In this document: positions 33,301 to 43,323 of the stretch, piece by piece
Layout: each line of letters begins with the position of its first letter
Numbering within the stretch: the stretch's first letter is position 1
Source: Polytrichum commune
Taxonomy: Eukaryota > Streptophyta > Polytrichopsida > Polytrichales > Polytrichaceae
Direction: 5' to 3'
Length of the DNA: 64,000 nucleotides
NCBI GenBank assembly: GCA_950295325.1
Contig: OX485807.1
Span: 28,059,666 to 28,123,665, forward strand
Notes under the pieces: generated by a model
The model's input: only the letters and a program-made list of their open reading frames with translations
What the model was told of the DNA's origin: nothing
Databases searched by the model: none
Translations under genes and position numbers: made by a program

Positions 33301-36300
33301 CTTGGTACCAGCGGAAAGCCCTTAATGAGTAGCTGTGCACTCCTTTGGAATTTCAAACAAATTTCTGTCCAAATTATGAGAATAGGGTAGTTGAGAATAG
33401 GGTATTTTGAGATTCAGGTTCCTTTCTCTAGCCTTCTGTGTGTTCAATAGAAACAGGGATCCACGTGCCAGGTCGTATTTTCCAACAAAGATTAGTTGTA
33501 CTTGGGATGCCTCCCAATAGCAAAGTCCCAAGATGAGGGGACATACTTGTGGGTGAAGTATATGAAACTCATTATTCTGCAGATAATTTTCTTAGTTAAA
33601 AATTTCAGTGGCCACTGTTAATTTCAATCCGTGTATTGTCAAGATGCTCCATGCAGGGCATCGTAGTCACTACACCTAGTGATTCCTTGCTTTTTATGTT
33701 GGTTTTGAATTGGGTGGAAATTAGGTTCCTTTGGTTTCTGAGTATTTTTGTTGTGGTTACAAATGTGACAGCTGATTCTGGAATGATAGAACTGTCGCTG
33801 TTGCAATAGTGCCTCCGAAAACCGTGATTAATGGTATTGCTGCGAACATTTCTGGTGCTTGTTGTTTCTGATATTGATCATCTGTGTATACATCTTGCAG
33901 TGTGGGGGTGTTCCAAAACTTTCAGCTGCTGCAACAATTGTCAAACGCTTCCAAGAAATGACAGGTATACACATGATTTGTACTAGCTAGACTCACGATA
34001 CTGTAAGGTGCTTCTGGTTCATCTTTCTTGATGCTGAAGTATAATTCCCACATGGAATCTAACTTGTCTTGACCAATGTAAATTTGCCATGTGGTGAATT
34101 CACAAGTATAGTTATTAAAAAGGGTGAAGCAGGAATCAAGTCTTCTAAAGTTGTAGCATCTCAAGTTTAAAGGTGGTGAGTTTTTGGTTGCAGCTCAAAA
34201 ACGCACACATCAGGAACCCATTGAAGATGACATTGAGTTGCTGAGCAGAGAAGGGACGTTGCCTATAAGTTATGCGAGCAACACAACCAGCTGTTGTCAG
34301 ACAGCTGATGCAAGCACTTTCCTTATTCGTGGGAAGCAGTATCTCCAGGACCGTAAGAAGGTATTGTCAGTTACTATAAAATATCCAGCTGGGGTAGTGC
34401 ATACAGTTGAGCATTAATTAGATCTTCCAGTTTTTTTGAAGATTTCTTAATGTGTCTTTAAAATATCAAGAATCTAAGACCTTGGTATTGAAGTGTTCAA
34501 ATCTGTGCAAAGCAACGTAAGTTCAATCTAACGCATCTTGATATGCATTTTCAAGGTTGTGGCTCAAGAGCCTGTGATGCAATTTGTAGCGGCGGATTGG
34601 TTGAAGTCTGATAAACGAGAGGATCATCTTGCGTCACGCCCCTCTAATCCTGTCCAGCTATTCGTGGCCAACCAGGTATGATGTGTTGTTGATAGTTGTG
34701 TGCTTTTAGTTGTCTGTATGTAAGTAAATTGTCTTCTGTGTCTGCTTGTCACTTGCAATATAGTGGGCTTGTACAACTTTCTGAATTTCATTCTGTGATA
34801 TAAACAGAGGAAAAAGGAAAGTAAAGTGGAGGATTCGTTTTTCTTCATCATCAACATTCAAGTAAGTCTCTGTGAATGCAGTTTTTAGGAAATACAGGTT
34901 TGGAAGTGCAATTAGTGTCTTCTTTAAATAGGTCTGATAGAAATATTGAAATCAAATGGTGATGTTAACTTTCTTATGTATGTGATGTCCTATTTCAGGT
35001 TCCAGGATCCACAACATACTCCCTGGCTCTGTACTACATGATTACCCAGCCTGTCTCAGACTTTCCCCTTCTCGAGAACTTTGTAAACGGAGATGACCGA
35101 TATAGGAATGCAGGATTTAAGCTAATACCTCATATTGCAAAGGTGACTCATTAAGGCCAAGTCATTTGTGTACCTCACTGGATTCATGTCTTTGGTAATC
35201 GTACATGCTTTTTGGTTTAGGATCTATACATGCTGAGGGCATCTTAAGAATGTGACCTTTTTTCCATTTTGAACCTGTGGAAATTTTTATGCTAAAATTG
35301 GCTTCATGTGAACAGGGCTCTTGGATTGTGAAGCAGAGTGTGGGCAAGACGGCTTGTTTGATCGGGGAAGCTTTGGAGATAACCTACCATACAGGAAAGA
35401 ATTATATTGAGGTATGTCCAGCAGATACATGAATACCTCATGGGAGCCTTATAATACAAACTTTGCTACTTGTAGTTTCCAATTTGATTGTCTTTTTTTA
35501 CCAAATTCTTTTCTTTTGTGACTTCTTATTTCTATACCATCAATTTTTCTTGATACAGCTTGACGTGGACATTGGCTCATCATCTGTTGCAAAGGGTGTA
35601 GTAAACCTTGTGCTTGGATACCTCAGCAAACTTGTCATTGAGCTTGCCTTCCTTATCCAGGTATTTCTGCCAACGCCTGTATTTCATGCATTTAGTTGTG
35701 TCAAAAGACTGTTGCCAACTCAGAAACTTGGGCCGGGGATTCGTGGCACTCACTAAAAATCATCCGTGCGGATGAAAAAACACAGGAATCATCTAAATGG
35801 CTATTTTTGGGAAATTTGATTCTGGAAATAGAGTCAAAGGCCCCGAATTAGTCTAGTGACGTCACATTTGAATCAATCGGCCCTCAACCCCATAGGGGGG
35901 CTTTTTTTATTGGAGCCACTTCATCCACGATATCTTGGATGGATGATTTTTAGTGAGTGCCATGAATCCCCAGCCAGAAACTTGATATCTGTAGGGTGTC
36001 CACCCTGTACTGCCATTTAGGAAAAGGTACTGTTGGTATTGAATTATACTAAAGCCTTGAAGTTGGGAGTGGTCATGGATATTATTAAGGTGAAGGGATT
36101 GATTTGTTGGAACATGTCTTCTGAATCTGCATTGTGCTGCCTGTTTCCTTCAGTCTCTTCTTGAGTTCAACAAATATTATATGCAATTCATTAATGACAA
36201 ATGACTGTTGGTAACTCTTTGTGCAGGCCAACACAGAGGAAGAACTACCAGAGTATCTGCTTGGAACATGTAGGCTTGTAAACCTCGACATCACTAAAGC

Positions 36301-36322
36301 AATCCCTGCTCGCCCTGAATAA
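27348..36322 (+). CDS. EDR2-like PH-START-DUF1336 protein, 20 coding exons, 754 aa
   Basis: Exons: 27348-27473, 28391-28585, 28812-28876, 29272-29360, 29702-29794, 29891-29940, 30283-30386, 30549-30644, 30967-31031, 31182-31253, 31582-31740, 32574-32881, 33901-33964, 34194-34360, 34556-34675, 34808-34861, 34999-35142, 35316-35411, 35559-35660, 36227-36322. All borders are GT-AG and the joined frame is open. A PH domain fills residues 1-107 (MEGWLYLI start; KRYFVLREN; AAKWMEAF). A START lipid-binding domain covers about 182-372 (WDFCFLKGR, RYWRREDDGSYVILY, SGGYVISPL). An acidic linker follows, then DUF1336 (EDR2_C) at about 530-752 (VPGSTTYSLALYY, GSWIVKQSVG, DVDIGSSSVA, AFLIQANTEEE). Length and order match the Arabidopsis At5g35180 subgroup better than EDR2 itself. 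Arabidopsis EDR2 binds PI4P and restrains pathogen-linked cell death; the role of this subgroup is less clear. Exon 2 uses a weak donor (CAG|GTTCCA). Confidence 0.93.
30078..30161 (-). mobile_element. GGGCCACTTTA-family MITE fragment in intron 6 of the EDR2-like gene
   Basis: The reverse complement reads GGGGCACTTTACACTGGAGC, then TTGAGGGCC, GTGACCATTGAAATCTA and TGGTGGAAAAGGCTG, closely matching the left end of the copy at 54445. Only the terminal ~85 bp remains. Confidence 0.65.
32122..32499 (+). mobile_element. 378-bp TA-flanked MITE in intron 11 of the EDR2-like gene
   Basis: The ends are inverted repeats (AGGTAAATAGACCTAATTCA at the left; AGTTAAGACTCTCGTCTACC at the right, the imperfect complement). 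TA dinucleotides flank both sides (32120-32121 and 32500-32501). Full-length relatives lie in ARPC3 (49081-49457) and CCB4 (57109-57400) introns. The TA duplication points to the Tc1/mariner group (Stowaway-like); no transposase is encoded. Confidence 0.8.
33077..33146. repeat. inverted repeat in intron 12 of the EDR2-like gene
   Basis: CAAACTCATTTT and AAAATGAGTTTG pair across a ~19-bp loop, and flanking ATCAGT/ACTGAT extends the match. This is possibly a small foldback element remnant. Confidence 0.5.
35731..35974. mobile_element. 244-bp Mutator-like MITE in the last intron of the EDR2-like gene
   Basis: The terminal inverted repeats share GGGGATTC(G/A)TGGCACTCAC and continue TAAAAATCATCC, over 30 bp with one mismatch. 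A perfect 10-bp duplication, CAGAAACTTG, flanks the element at 35721-35730 and 35975-35984. A 9-10-bp duplication with long inverted ends is typical of MULEs. No coding sequence is present. Confidence 0.85.
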
Positions 36323-38558
36323 GCACCCAAGTTTTCTTTGGGACTAGGGGATACTGAGGAAATTTTCATTCATAAATTATTCTGTCGTGGTAGCTAATTG
36401 TACTTTAAATCAAAGCGGAGATAAGTGTAGAGAGAATGGAGAGACTATTCTTTCAGAGCTCTTCTTGGGGAGGAGGCTCTGGAGTCATCATTCAATTTTT
36501 ATACAGACAAAGAATTGTGCAGTTTAGAGGTCAATTATTAGATCAACTATTGGTCTAGGTATTGTACAGATGGTACAGCCTTGTACACCAAGTCTTCTAA
36601 AATGGTTTAACAATCATTGAGGAGACCGAGTCTTTTTAAATATTTTCTAGCTTTGCATTGGGAAGCCAACCAATGCAAGTCTCTCTTAAGGAAAAGTAGG
36701 TGCATATATTTCTGGGTTTTCCTTCTGCAAACCACTGTTTCTGAACAAGGATTTGGAAGCTACCAGTTGATCCGACCTGATATCAGCTGTCACTATGCAA
36801 AGGTATTGTAACTGAGAAATGTGTGTTGCATAAGAACAGCATCAAGTTGGCTACTCTCAAATCGGAAAGGTTTCACCAGTTTCAGGAGTGGCTTTGGTAA
36901 TCACAATATTTCAGGCATTGGAAGTTCTGGGTAGAGAACCACTACTTCGGTTTGTGACTTGATTTGGTTGACTTGAACTACTACCTTGTGCCATTCAGGA
37001 GCCACCAATATCTCTTCAACAAATATGATGTTTGTGTGTAATACTGGTTTTTCTTTCCTTGTCTTCAGCAATGCACCAATGTGATAGTGATTGTTGCAAG
37101 ATTTGCAAGCCTCCAAACTGTACATTTTCAAAACATATCAGTGTGTAGTATAAGTTTTCTGTACAATATTCAGAAGCACTTTATTGCCCTCGGGTGAATT
37201 CCAATGAACTTGGAACTTTCATACCACCCTTGATGTCAAGGGCAGTCAACCCACTTTCATCAACATATTTGTGATCAGGCACTTATGTTGAAATCAAGTT
37301 CATTATGAAATTTAATGTGGACACAACTTTGGATGAAAGGATAGATGAGGAATTTCGATGAAAATAGAAATAGTTACATGTAATTAGAATATATATAAAT
37401 ATGTGGAAATTATATTTTCCAGCTTTGGAGTTCATGTGCCTATTCTAGAGGTGGTGAATGTTCATTCACATGATGCTTGTGTCCCTCACGATGAGCTTGA
37501 TTGCCATTTTTAAATATGTTCCAACCCAATTCAAGGTGTTGCCCACTCTAATAAAAATGGTTGATTCTTGCAATGGGCAACACTATGGACATGAAACTTT
37601 TCTTCGTCCTTCAAGTCTTTAATGACCTTCTACAAGTTTCATAAATATTTCGGAGCATTATTCTCCAAATCAAGATGAAATTGAAGAAAACTTGCATCTA
37701 TCTATGCTTAAATCATTAAAGAATTTATGTGCCGAGTGAGGGGCCCAGATGAAGTCATGAAGTGGCTCCATGACAATTTTTTTTTTTAGAAAACCCATGG
37801 GACTCTTGGGGGCAATAAAAAGATTATTGCATACTCAGTGTAGATTTTGTTTAGTAACTTGTGTGCACTTGTTATTATACAGTGAGTGAACACTTCAAAA
37901 TTAGGCTTGCTTGTCAATTTTATACAACACCTAACCAACATTGCGAACATTACGACCTGCATACTATACTTATACACAAGAAAAAAGAGCAAGTCACATT
38001 GCACATATAGTATGTCACCTTATTCTGGGCACTTTCACCTCCCAACACAAACTTGGCCGTGGAGTTCAAGTAATATCCAAACAACACTCTACTTCTAAAA
38101 AGTATATGAAAACCAAATTTGAGCTTTGTAAATTTGAGGTGATAAAATAATCAAGCACTTTGCATATGAGCTTGACAATTTTATATGTAATACACTATAT
38201 ATACAAAAATAACATACAAGATATTAACCAACCATACATAGAAATTCTAACACATTCACCATAACATTATCAACATTAGATTGTTGTGCCTCTAATGCCA
38301 AATATTTTGATTTTTTTAAGGGGAATCATACTCCTCTTATGTTGGGTCACATTTGCAAAGTGAACATTGCTTAGCCTGATACTTTTCGCTTCACCAACAA
38401 TTGGGTTGTTGCACTCCTTTGGTTACCAAGCAATACTGTAGATTTAATATGAAAGTTCAAGCTAGCCAAGTAGTCAGCCTGCCGCATGGGGTTTGATCGA
38501 CAGTGTGGTAGTCATAGCTTACACAAGACGACTCTACTATTGGATTCATGGCCAATTG
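36323..38558. other. intergenic, no gene recognised
   Basis: 3' flank of the EDR2-like gene, then AT-rich DNA. Short frames (for example 36901-37131 on the minus strand) show no domain I trust. Confidence 0.4.
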
Positions 38559-39329
38559 CACTAAATATGATATTTAGGGCCGGTGTACACCATGGACCAT
38601 GAAGTCGGACCATGAACAATGGCCTTTTTCCATGGTCTGACTTCATGGTCCAACTTCCATGGTCCAATTTCTTTTAAAATTAATTTACAAAGCTTTTGGG
38701 CCCCTCACTATGTGTAAACCAAATGTGGACAAAGAGGAATGACCTCGCACCAAAAAGTGAACATGCTGATTTTTTTTTGATATATGTCCGAAAAGGGCAA
38801 TTTTGAAATAAAAGGTTCATGATCGACCATCTTCTTGTCTTCTCTTGTCTTCATTTTCTCTTCACCCAAAACAAAAATCATTAAGAATTTATTACAACAA
38901 CATTTCTCTGCCATGGGCCCTTGCCTTTTTCTACTAGAGCACCTCTTTTGCCTCTCCCATTGCTAAACATGTTGGATCATGTTAGTGAATAATGTAGGCC
39001 TTAAAATATGTCTTTTGGGGACCTCGAACTTTATGATTGCTCTGACATTTTTTCCTTGGTATAAACTGAAGTGGTCCTCGGACAAGTTCAACAATCAATC
39101 ATAGGTTTTACAGGGCCTTGGGACAACTTCATTGTCCATGGTGTAAACAACCCCTTAGTGTCATATGGTATTTTATGTCACTTCGGTAACTTTTCGGACG
39201 GCACTTCTTATGAATAGGTGAACAAATACTGTCATGGATGACGGTTGAGTTCATTCATTGGTCAAAACCCTACCTTCTCTTGTCAGCAACTTGTGATGAA
39301 ATATTGTCATGGATGATTGAAATTTGGAA
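38559..39329 (+). mobile_element. CACTAAATATGAT-family MITE, split by a nested insertion
   Basis: The left end CACTAAATATGATATTTA (38559-38576) is interrupted, then the family sequence resumes at 39158 with GTGTCATATGGTATTTTATG and runs to about 39329 (ATGATTGAAATTTGGA). The right end is missing. Removing the insert plus one copy of its TTA duplication restores the family sequence exactly across the junction. Confidence 0.8.
38577..39154. mobile_element. 578-bp PIF/Harbinger-like MITE nested in another MITE
   Basis: The ends are inverted repeats: GGGCCGGTGTACACCATGGA at the left, and the right end reads GGGGTTGTTTACACCATGGA in complement, continuing to a shared ATGAAGT. The 3-bp duplication TTA lies at 38574-38576 and 39155-39157. 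TTA duplication and GGGCC-type ends fit PIF/Harbinger (Tourist-like) MITEs. No transposase is present. Confidence 0.85.
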
Positions 39330-39623
39330 CCCACACCTGAGATTAGTTTTTGCTATTTCTATTGTAGGGTTGGTTGATAGAAGTGCATGTATACAATTTT
39401 ATTATGTTCAAAAGTGAACATAAATCTAGATGTACTCAAATCTTGGTTGTTGGATTAGGAATTGTCTCATCCAATTAGTAGTTATGAATCGTATAATTGA
39501 AAAAAGTATCATCTCAAGTCTAAAAAAATTGGAGTTGAGATGTGAAACACTTTAAGTGTCCACAATAAGGCTACTTCGGTACCTTAGTTATGATTTCCAT
39601 ACTCATTTCAAATGCATATACTA

Positions 39624-39994
39624 CACTAAATATGATTCTTAGTGTCACTAATTCTAATTGTCTTGCTCAATACTAGTTGTAAACCACGGTGTAGTGTCAC
39701 CAACACTAAATGTTACCCCAACATTATTTGTCATTCCTTGTAATTTTTTTGCGGGATTATAGAATTACAGTGGTGTGATTATTGTCACTTACCAAGTGAT
39801 TTTTCATCCAAATTTCAATCATCCATGACAATATTTCATCACAAGTTGATGACAAGAGAAGGTACAGTTTTGGCCAATTGATGAACTCGACCATCATCCA
39901 TGATAATATTTGTCCCCTTATTCATAAGAAGTGTCACCCCAAAGTTACGATAGTGACATAAAATACCATATGACACTAAATATCATATTTAGTG
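39624..39994 (-). mobile_element. complete 371-bp MITE of the CACTAAATATGAT family
   Basis: The two ends are inverted repeats (CACTAAATATGATTCTTAGT at the left; its near complement at the right). Each end is itself nearly palindromic. TA flanks both sides (39622-39623 and 39995-39996). It is in the opposite orientation to the copies at 24587 and 38559. TA duplication suggests a Tc1/mariner-like origin, although the CACTA start recalls En/Spm. Confidence 0.8.
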
Positions 39995-40076
39995 TAGTTT
40001 CCAGATGGAAGTTTGTTGTTCATCCAAGTATATGTTTAGAAAAATGTGTCACGGGCATTTGACAAAATGTGATTGA

Positions 40077-40487
40077 GGGGTACTTTACACAAGAGCTTGA
40101 GGGCTTGTAACTAATGATATTTAAAACATCTCATCGGTGAAAAATGCAAAGACCATAACTTTACACTAGAGTTTGAGGATCTAAGTGATCAAGGAAGTTT
40201 TAATGGATGAAACACCTACATGGAGTCTTCCATGGCATGCAATGGAGAATGTTCCATGGTCTCATTTGAAACTCGTAGACCATGACACCAACTCTTGATT
40301 TATTACGACTCATTCTTTAAAACGGGCCACATGAACAAGATGACAATGAAATAACATTTGGTTGAAAGCAATGTCAGTTATGTCTTTACACTACACTTTG
40401 AAGACTTTAGTGTATGGCCTTTGGATGAGTTTCAAGGGCCCTCATAATTTCATGGTCACGGCCCTTGACCATAGTGTAAAGAGGCTC
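40077..40487 (+). mobile_element. MITE of the GGGCCACTTTA family (copy 2)
   Basis: Starts GGGGTACTTTACACAAGAGC after TGA and ends GACCATAGTGTAAAGAGGCTC. The interior matches the copies at 7675 and 54445 (AAGGAAGTTTTAATGGATGA, CTACATGGAGTCTTCCATGG, TTGATTTATTACGACTCATT). Confidence 0.6.
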
Positions 40488-41799
40488 ATCATTGATGAAC
40501 TCATCATAGTTTTCTCTACAATTCTATCCTACATAGGCACTTCTAATTGACCACGACTTTTTAACCTTCTATTTGACCACAACCTTTTAACCTTTAGTCA
40601 CTTTACATGATAGTGTGCACACTGCTATTTATTGATGTTGCATGCATGTGTGAAATGATAGGTGTGATTGGTAAGTGATAGGCAACACATGATCTGACAA
40701 TACCTGCCAAATGCCAAGGTTAAAAGTGGCAGAAGTGACAGTATTGGTTAATTCACCTCCATCATCATCATCGATGCCTTTACATGCAATGATGTTATGA
40801 GGGCAATGAAAGCGAGACTAGTCACGTAGAAATACCGAAAATAGTGAATGACCACAATTGGTGCACCAAACCAGGGGTAGAATGATTCTTATGTGGACCC
40901 AAAATGACTAATTATAAAAATGTTGACTTGAAAGGATGCAATGATAGGTGGAATGCAATGATTGGCCGGATAGGTGCTGTTTCATACCACTTGCAATCAT
41001 ATTTTGATGTCATTGAGTTAATTGTTTTGTGTGCATTTGTATGTGGAGTAGGATATTTTGATACTCAAATTAGGGAAACCCTACTATACAAGTAGGGGTT
41101 TTGACTAACTTGCCTCTTTGGGAAAATGTAACTAATTGTATACATGGAATAAAATTAATGAAACAACTTGCATTCCTCATCATTTCCTCTACTCCATCTT
41201 TGTAAAATATTGCACACATTTCAAGCCACTCTTTTTGGCAGCTTGTTTTCACCATTTTCCATATATCTACCTTACAACTGGCCAACGAGAAAGCTGACAA
41301 TGGGCGTGCAATCACCAAATTCATTAGCAAGTACTTGTCACTCCTAACAACTCCATAAAAGTTTAATTATTAGCACAACACTTGTAAGATGTGCAGGTGT
41401 TAAGTGGTTCATTTTTCTTGTTCTCCATCTTCCAGTGATCAACTTCACCTATCGTAGCTTACATCCTGTTAGCAAATGTATGATGAAACATCAACAAAAA
41501 TTGCATTGAAAATCACAAATCTTTTTTAATTGTGGTTGACGGTGCATGTATGTTGATTCATTGAGCAAATACATAGGTCCTCCCAATTGTGCTGACTATT
41601 GAGTTTAGGCAATTGATAGAATTTTGAAGATGTATTCCAATATCTTTTAAACAAGTGTCTTATGGTGTCTGGTCTTAGATCCATACCTCATCATGCACCC
41701 TTCAAACAGAGGTGTCCGATTAAGAAAAGTTGCCAAATTACACCCACATACCTTATACAGAAACTTAGTCTTGTCTCTCACGCAAACTCAAACCATTCT
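40488..41799. other. intergenic with one old MITE relative
   Basis: 41467-41760 resembles 14475-14774. Otherwise I see nothing supported on either strand. Confidence 0.4.
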
Positions 41800-43310
41800 A
41801 AAGTCGTAGACTTTGGAAGAGTTACTATCATCTTGGACGTCTGTGTTTGAATTGAAGGTTTTCAATATTCTGAAGAAAGCAGTTGCAAAACATGCCATCT
41901 TACCAAGCATACCACTGACACCCTCATCGGCCAACAATATTGACACTAGTGTCCCCCCGCCAGTGAGACATTCCGGCAACACAATTTATCAAAACAGCCC
42001 ACCATTCTCTGCTTGCAAAGATTGACTTGCAGAGATCCTTTTGTTCTGATCTACACTCATCAGGACTATGGTGCAACCCAATTCTTAAATGTCAATGCAT
42101 GTAAACTTGAACACATTCTGAATTTGTGTGCTTTAGAATACTGGATGTGTGTGTACAAAATGAGCGTTTTCAACACTCCCAAGGAAGAAGCTACAAAACA
42201 TACAATCTTACCAACCATATCATCGACACCCCACACATCCGAGTGAGTGTATTGGTGTCCCTGCATGATACACAAGGTGATCCATTTGGCAAGTTATGAA
42301 AAAACGACTAAGAACTTGCAGCTTCAGGTAATATCCCCAAAGCCATAAACAGATAATAATATTTCAGCCAGTGAGACATTTCAACAACACAAATCGTCAA
42401 AATAGCTCACCACCTCAGAGTTGACAGAATGACGTACAGACATCCATTTTCTCTAATCTACTCTTTTCAAGACCAACTTGGTGCAACCCATTTTTCAAAG
42501 AGTCGAATGCCCACTCTTTTTCCGCTCTTGTAGTGCTTGGAAGTCGTAGACTTGGAAGTATCTACCATCTTGGATGTCCGTGTATAAATTGAATGATTTA
42601 AATATTCGAAAGGAAGCAGTTATGAAATATACATTCTTACCAGGCATGACGCACGAGGTGATCGTGTGGCAAGTGGACTCTCCTCATCAAGATAGGGACA
42701 TTCAGGGAAAGCAATGTGACAAAAGAGAACACCTAAAACCTTGCAGCTTCAGAAAAGAATCCCGAAGCCATATAAGAATATTAGTTATGATATTGCAGCC
42801 AGTACATTCCCAAGACATCATACAGCAAAAACATCAACTTTTCAAGGACACTAATCATCAAAATAGCCCACCATCTCGGAGTTGAAAATATAACTTTACA
42901 GGGATCCATTCTCTCAGATGTACTACTCTCTTCAAGACTAACTTGGTGTAACCCATTTTTCAAAGAGTCGCTGATCTCCGGGGACACAAAGCCCGCTCTC
43001 TTTTTCCACTCTCGTAGCTCTGCCATTGAAAAGTCGTTGACTTGGAAATACTATCTTTGGACGTCCGTGTACGAATTGAACATTTCCAATGCTCTGAAAA
43101 AAATTCCAAAACATACAATCTTACCAGGCATATCATCGACACACTCATCCGAGCAACATGACGCACGGAATGATCGTTTGGCAAGTGGACTCTCCTCAAG
43201 ATACAGACATTCGGGGTAGGAATTTGGCGAGGTATGAAGAAACACCTATAACTTCTTGGCGCTTCAGAGAATGACCCGAAAGCCTAGAATAATAAAATTG
43301 AAACATTCCA
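41800..43310 (-). repeat. tandem degenerate copies of the last exon of the coiled-coil gene
   Basis: Blocks starting near 41968, 42376 and 42831 repeat the sequence that ends the gene at 43305-43480 (on the plus strand: CATCAAAACAGCCCACCATC, then CAAGACTAATTTGGTGTAAC, CCATTTTTCAAAGAGTCG). The unit is about 410-475 bp. Between blocks a spacer is also repeated (four copies, from about 41800, 42137, 42540 and 43025) with GGACGTCCGTGTA and CAAAACATACAATCTTACCA, which on the minus strand carries a GGTAAG donor-like motif. The unit nearest the gene is best preserved: its frame from 43026 starts MAELREWKKRAGF, then SLKNGLHQVSLEE, mirroring the gene's ELQDWKERMGAA and SLKNGLHQISLEN. Units farther away are more decayed. 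Confidence 0.85.
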
Positions 43311-43323
43311 ACGACACTGATCA

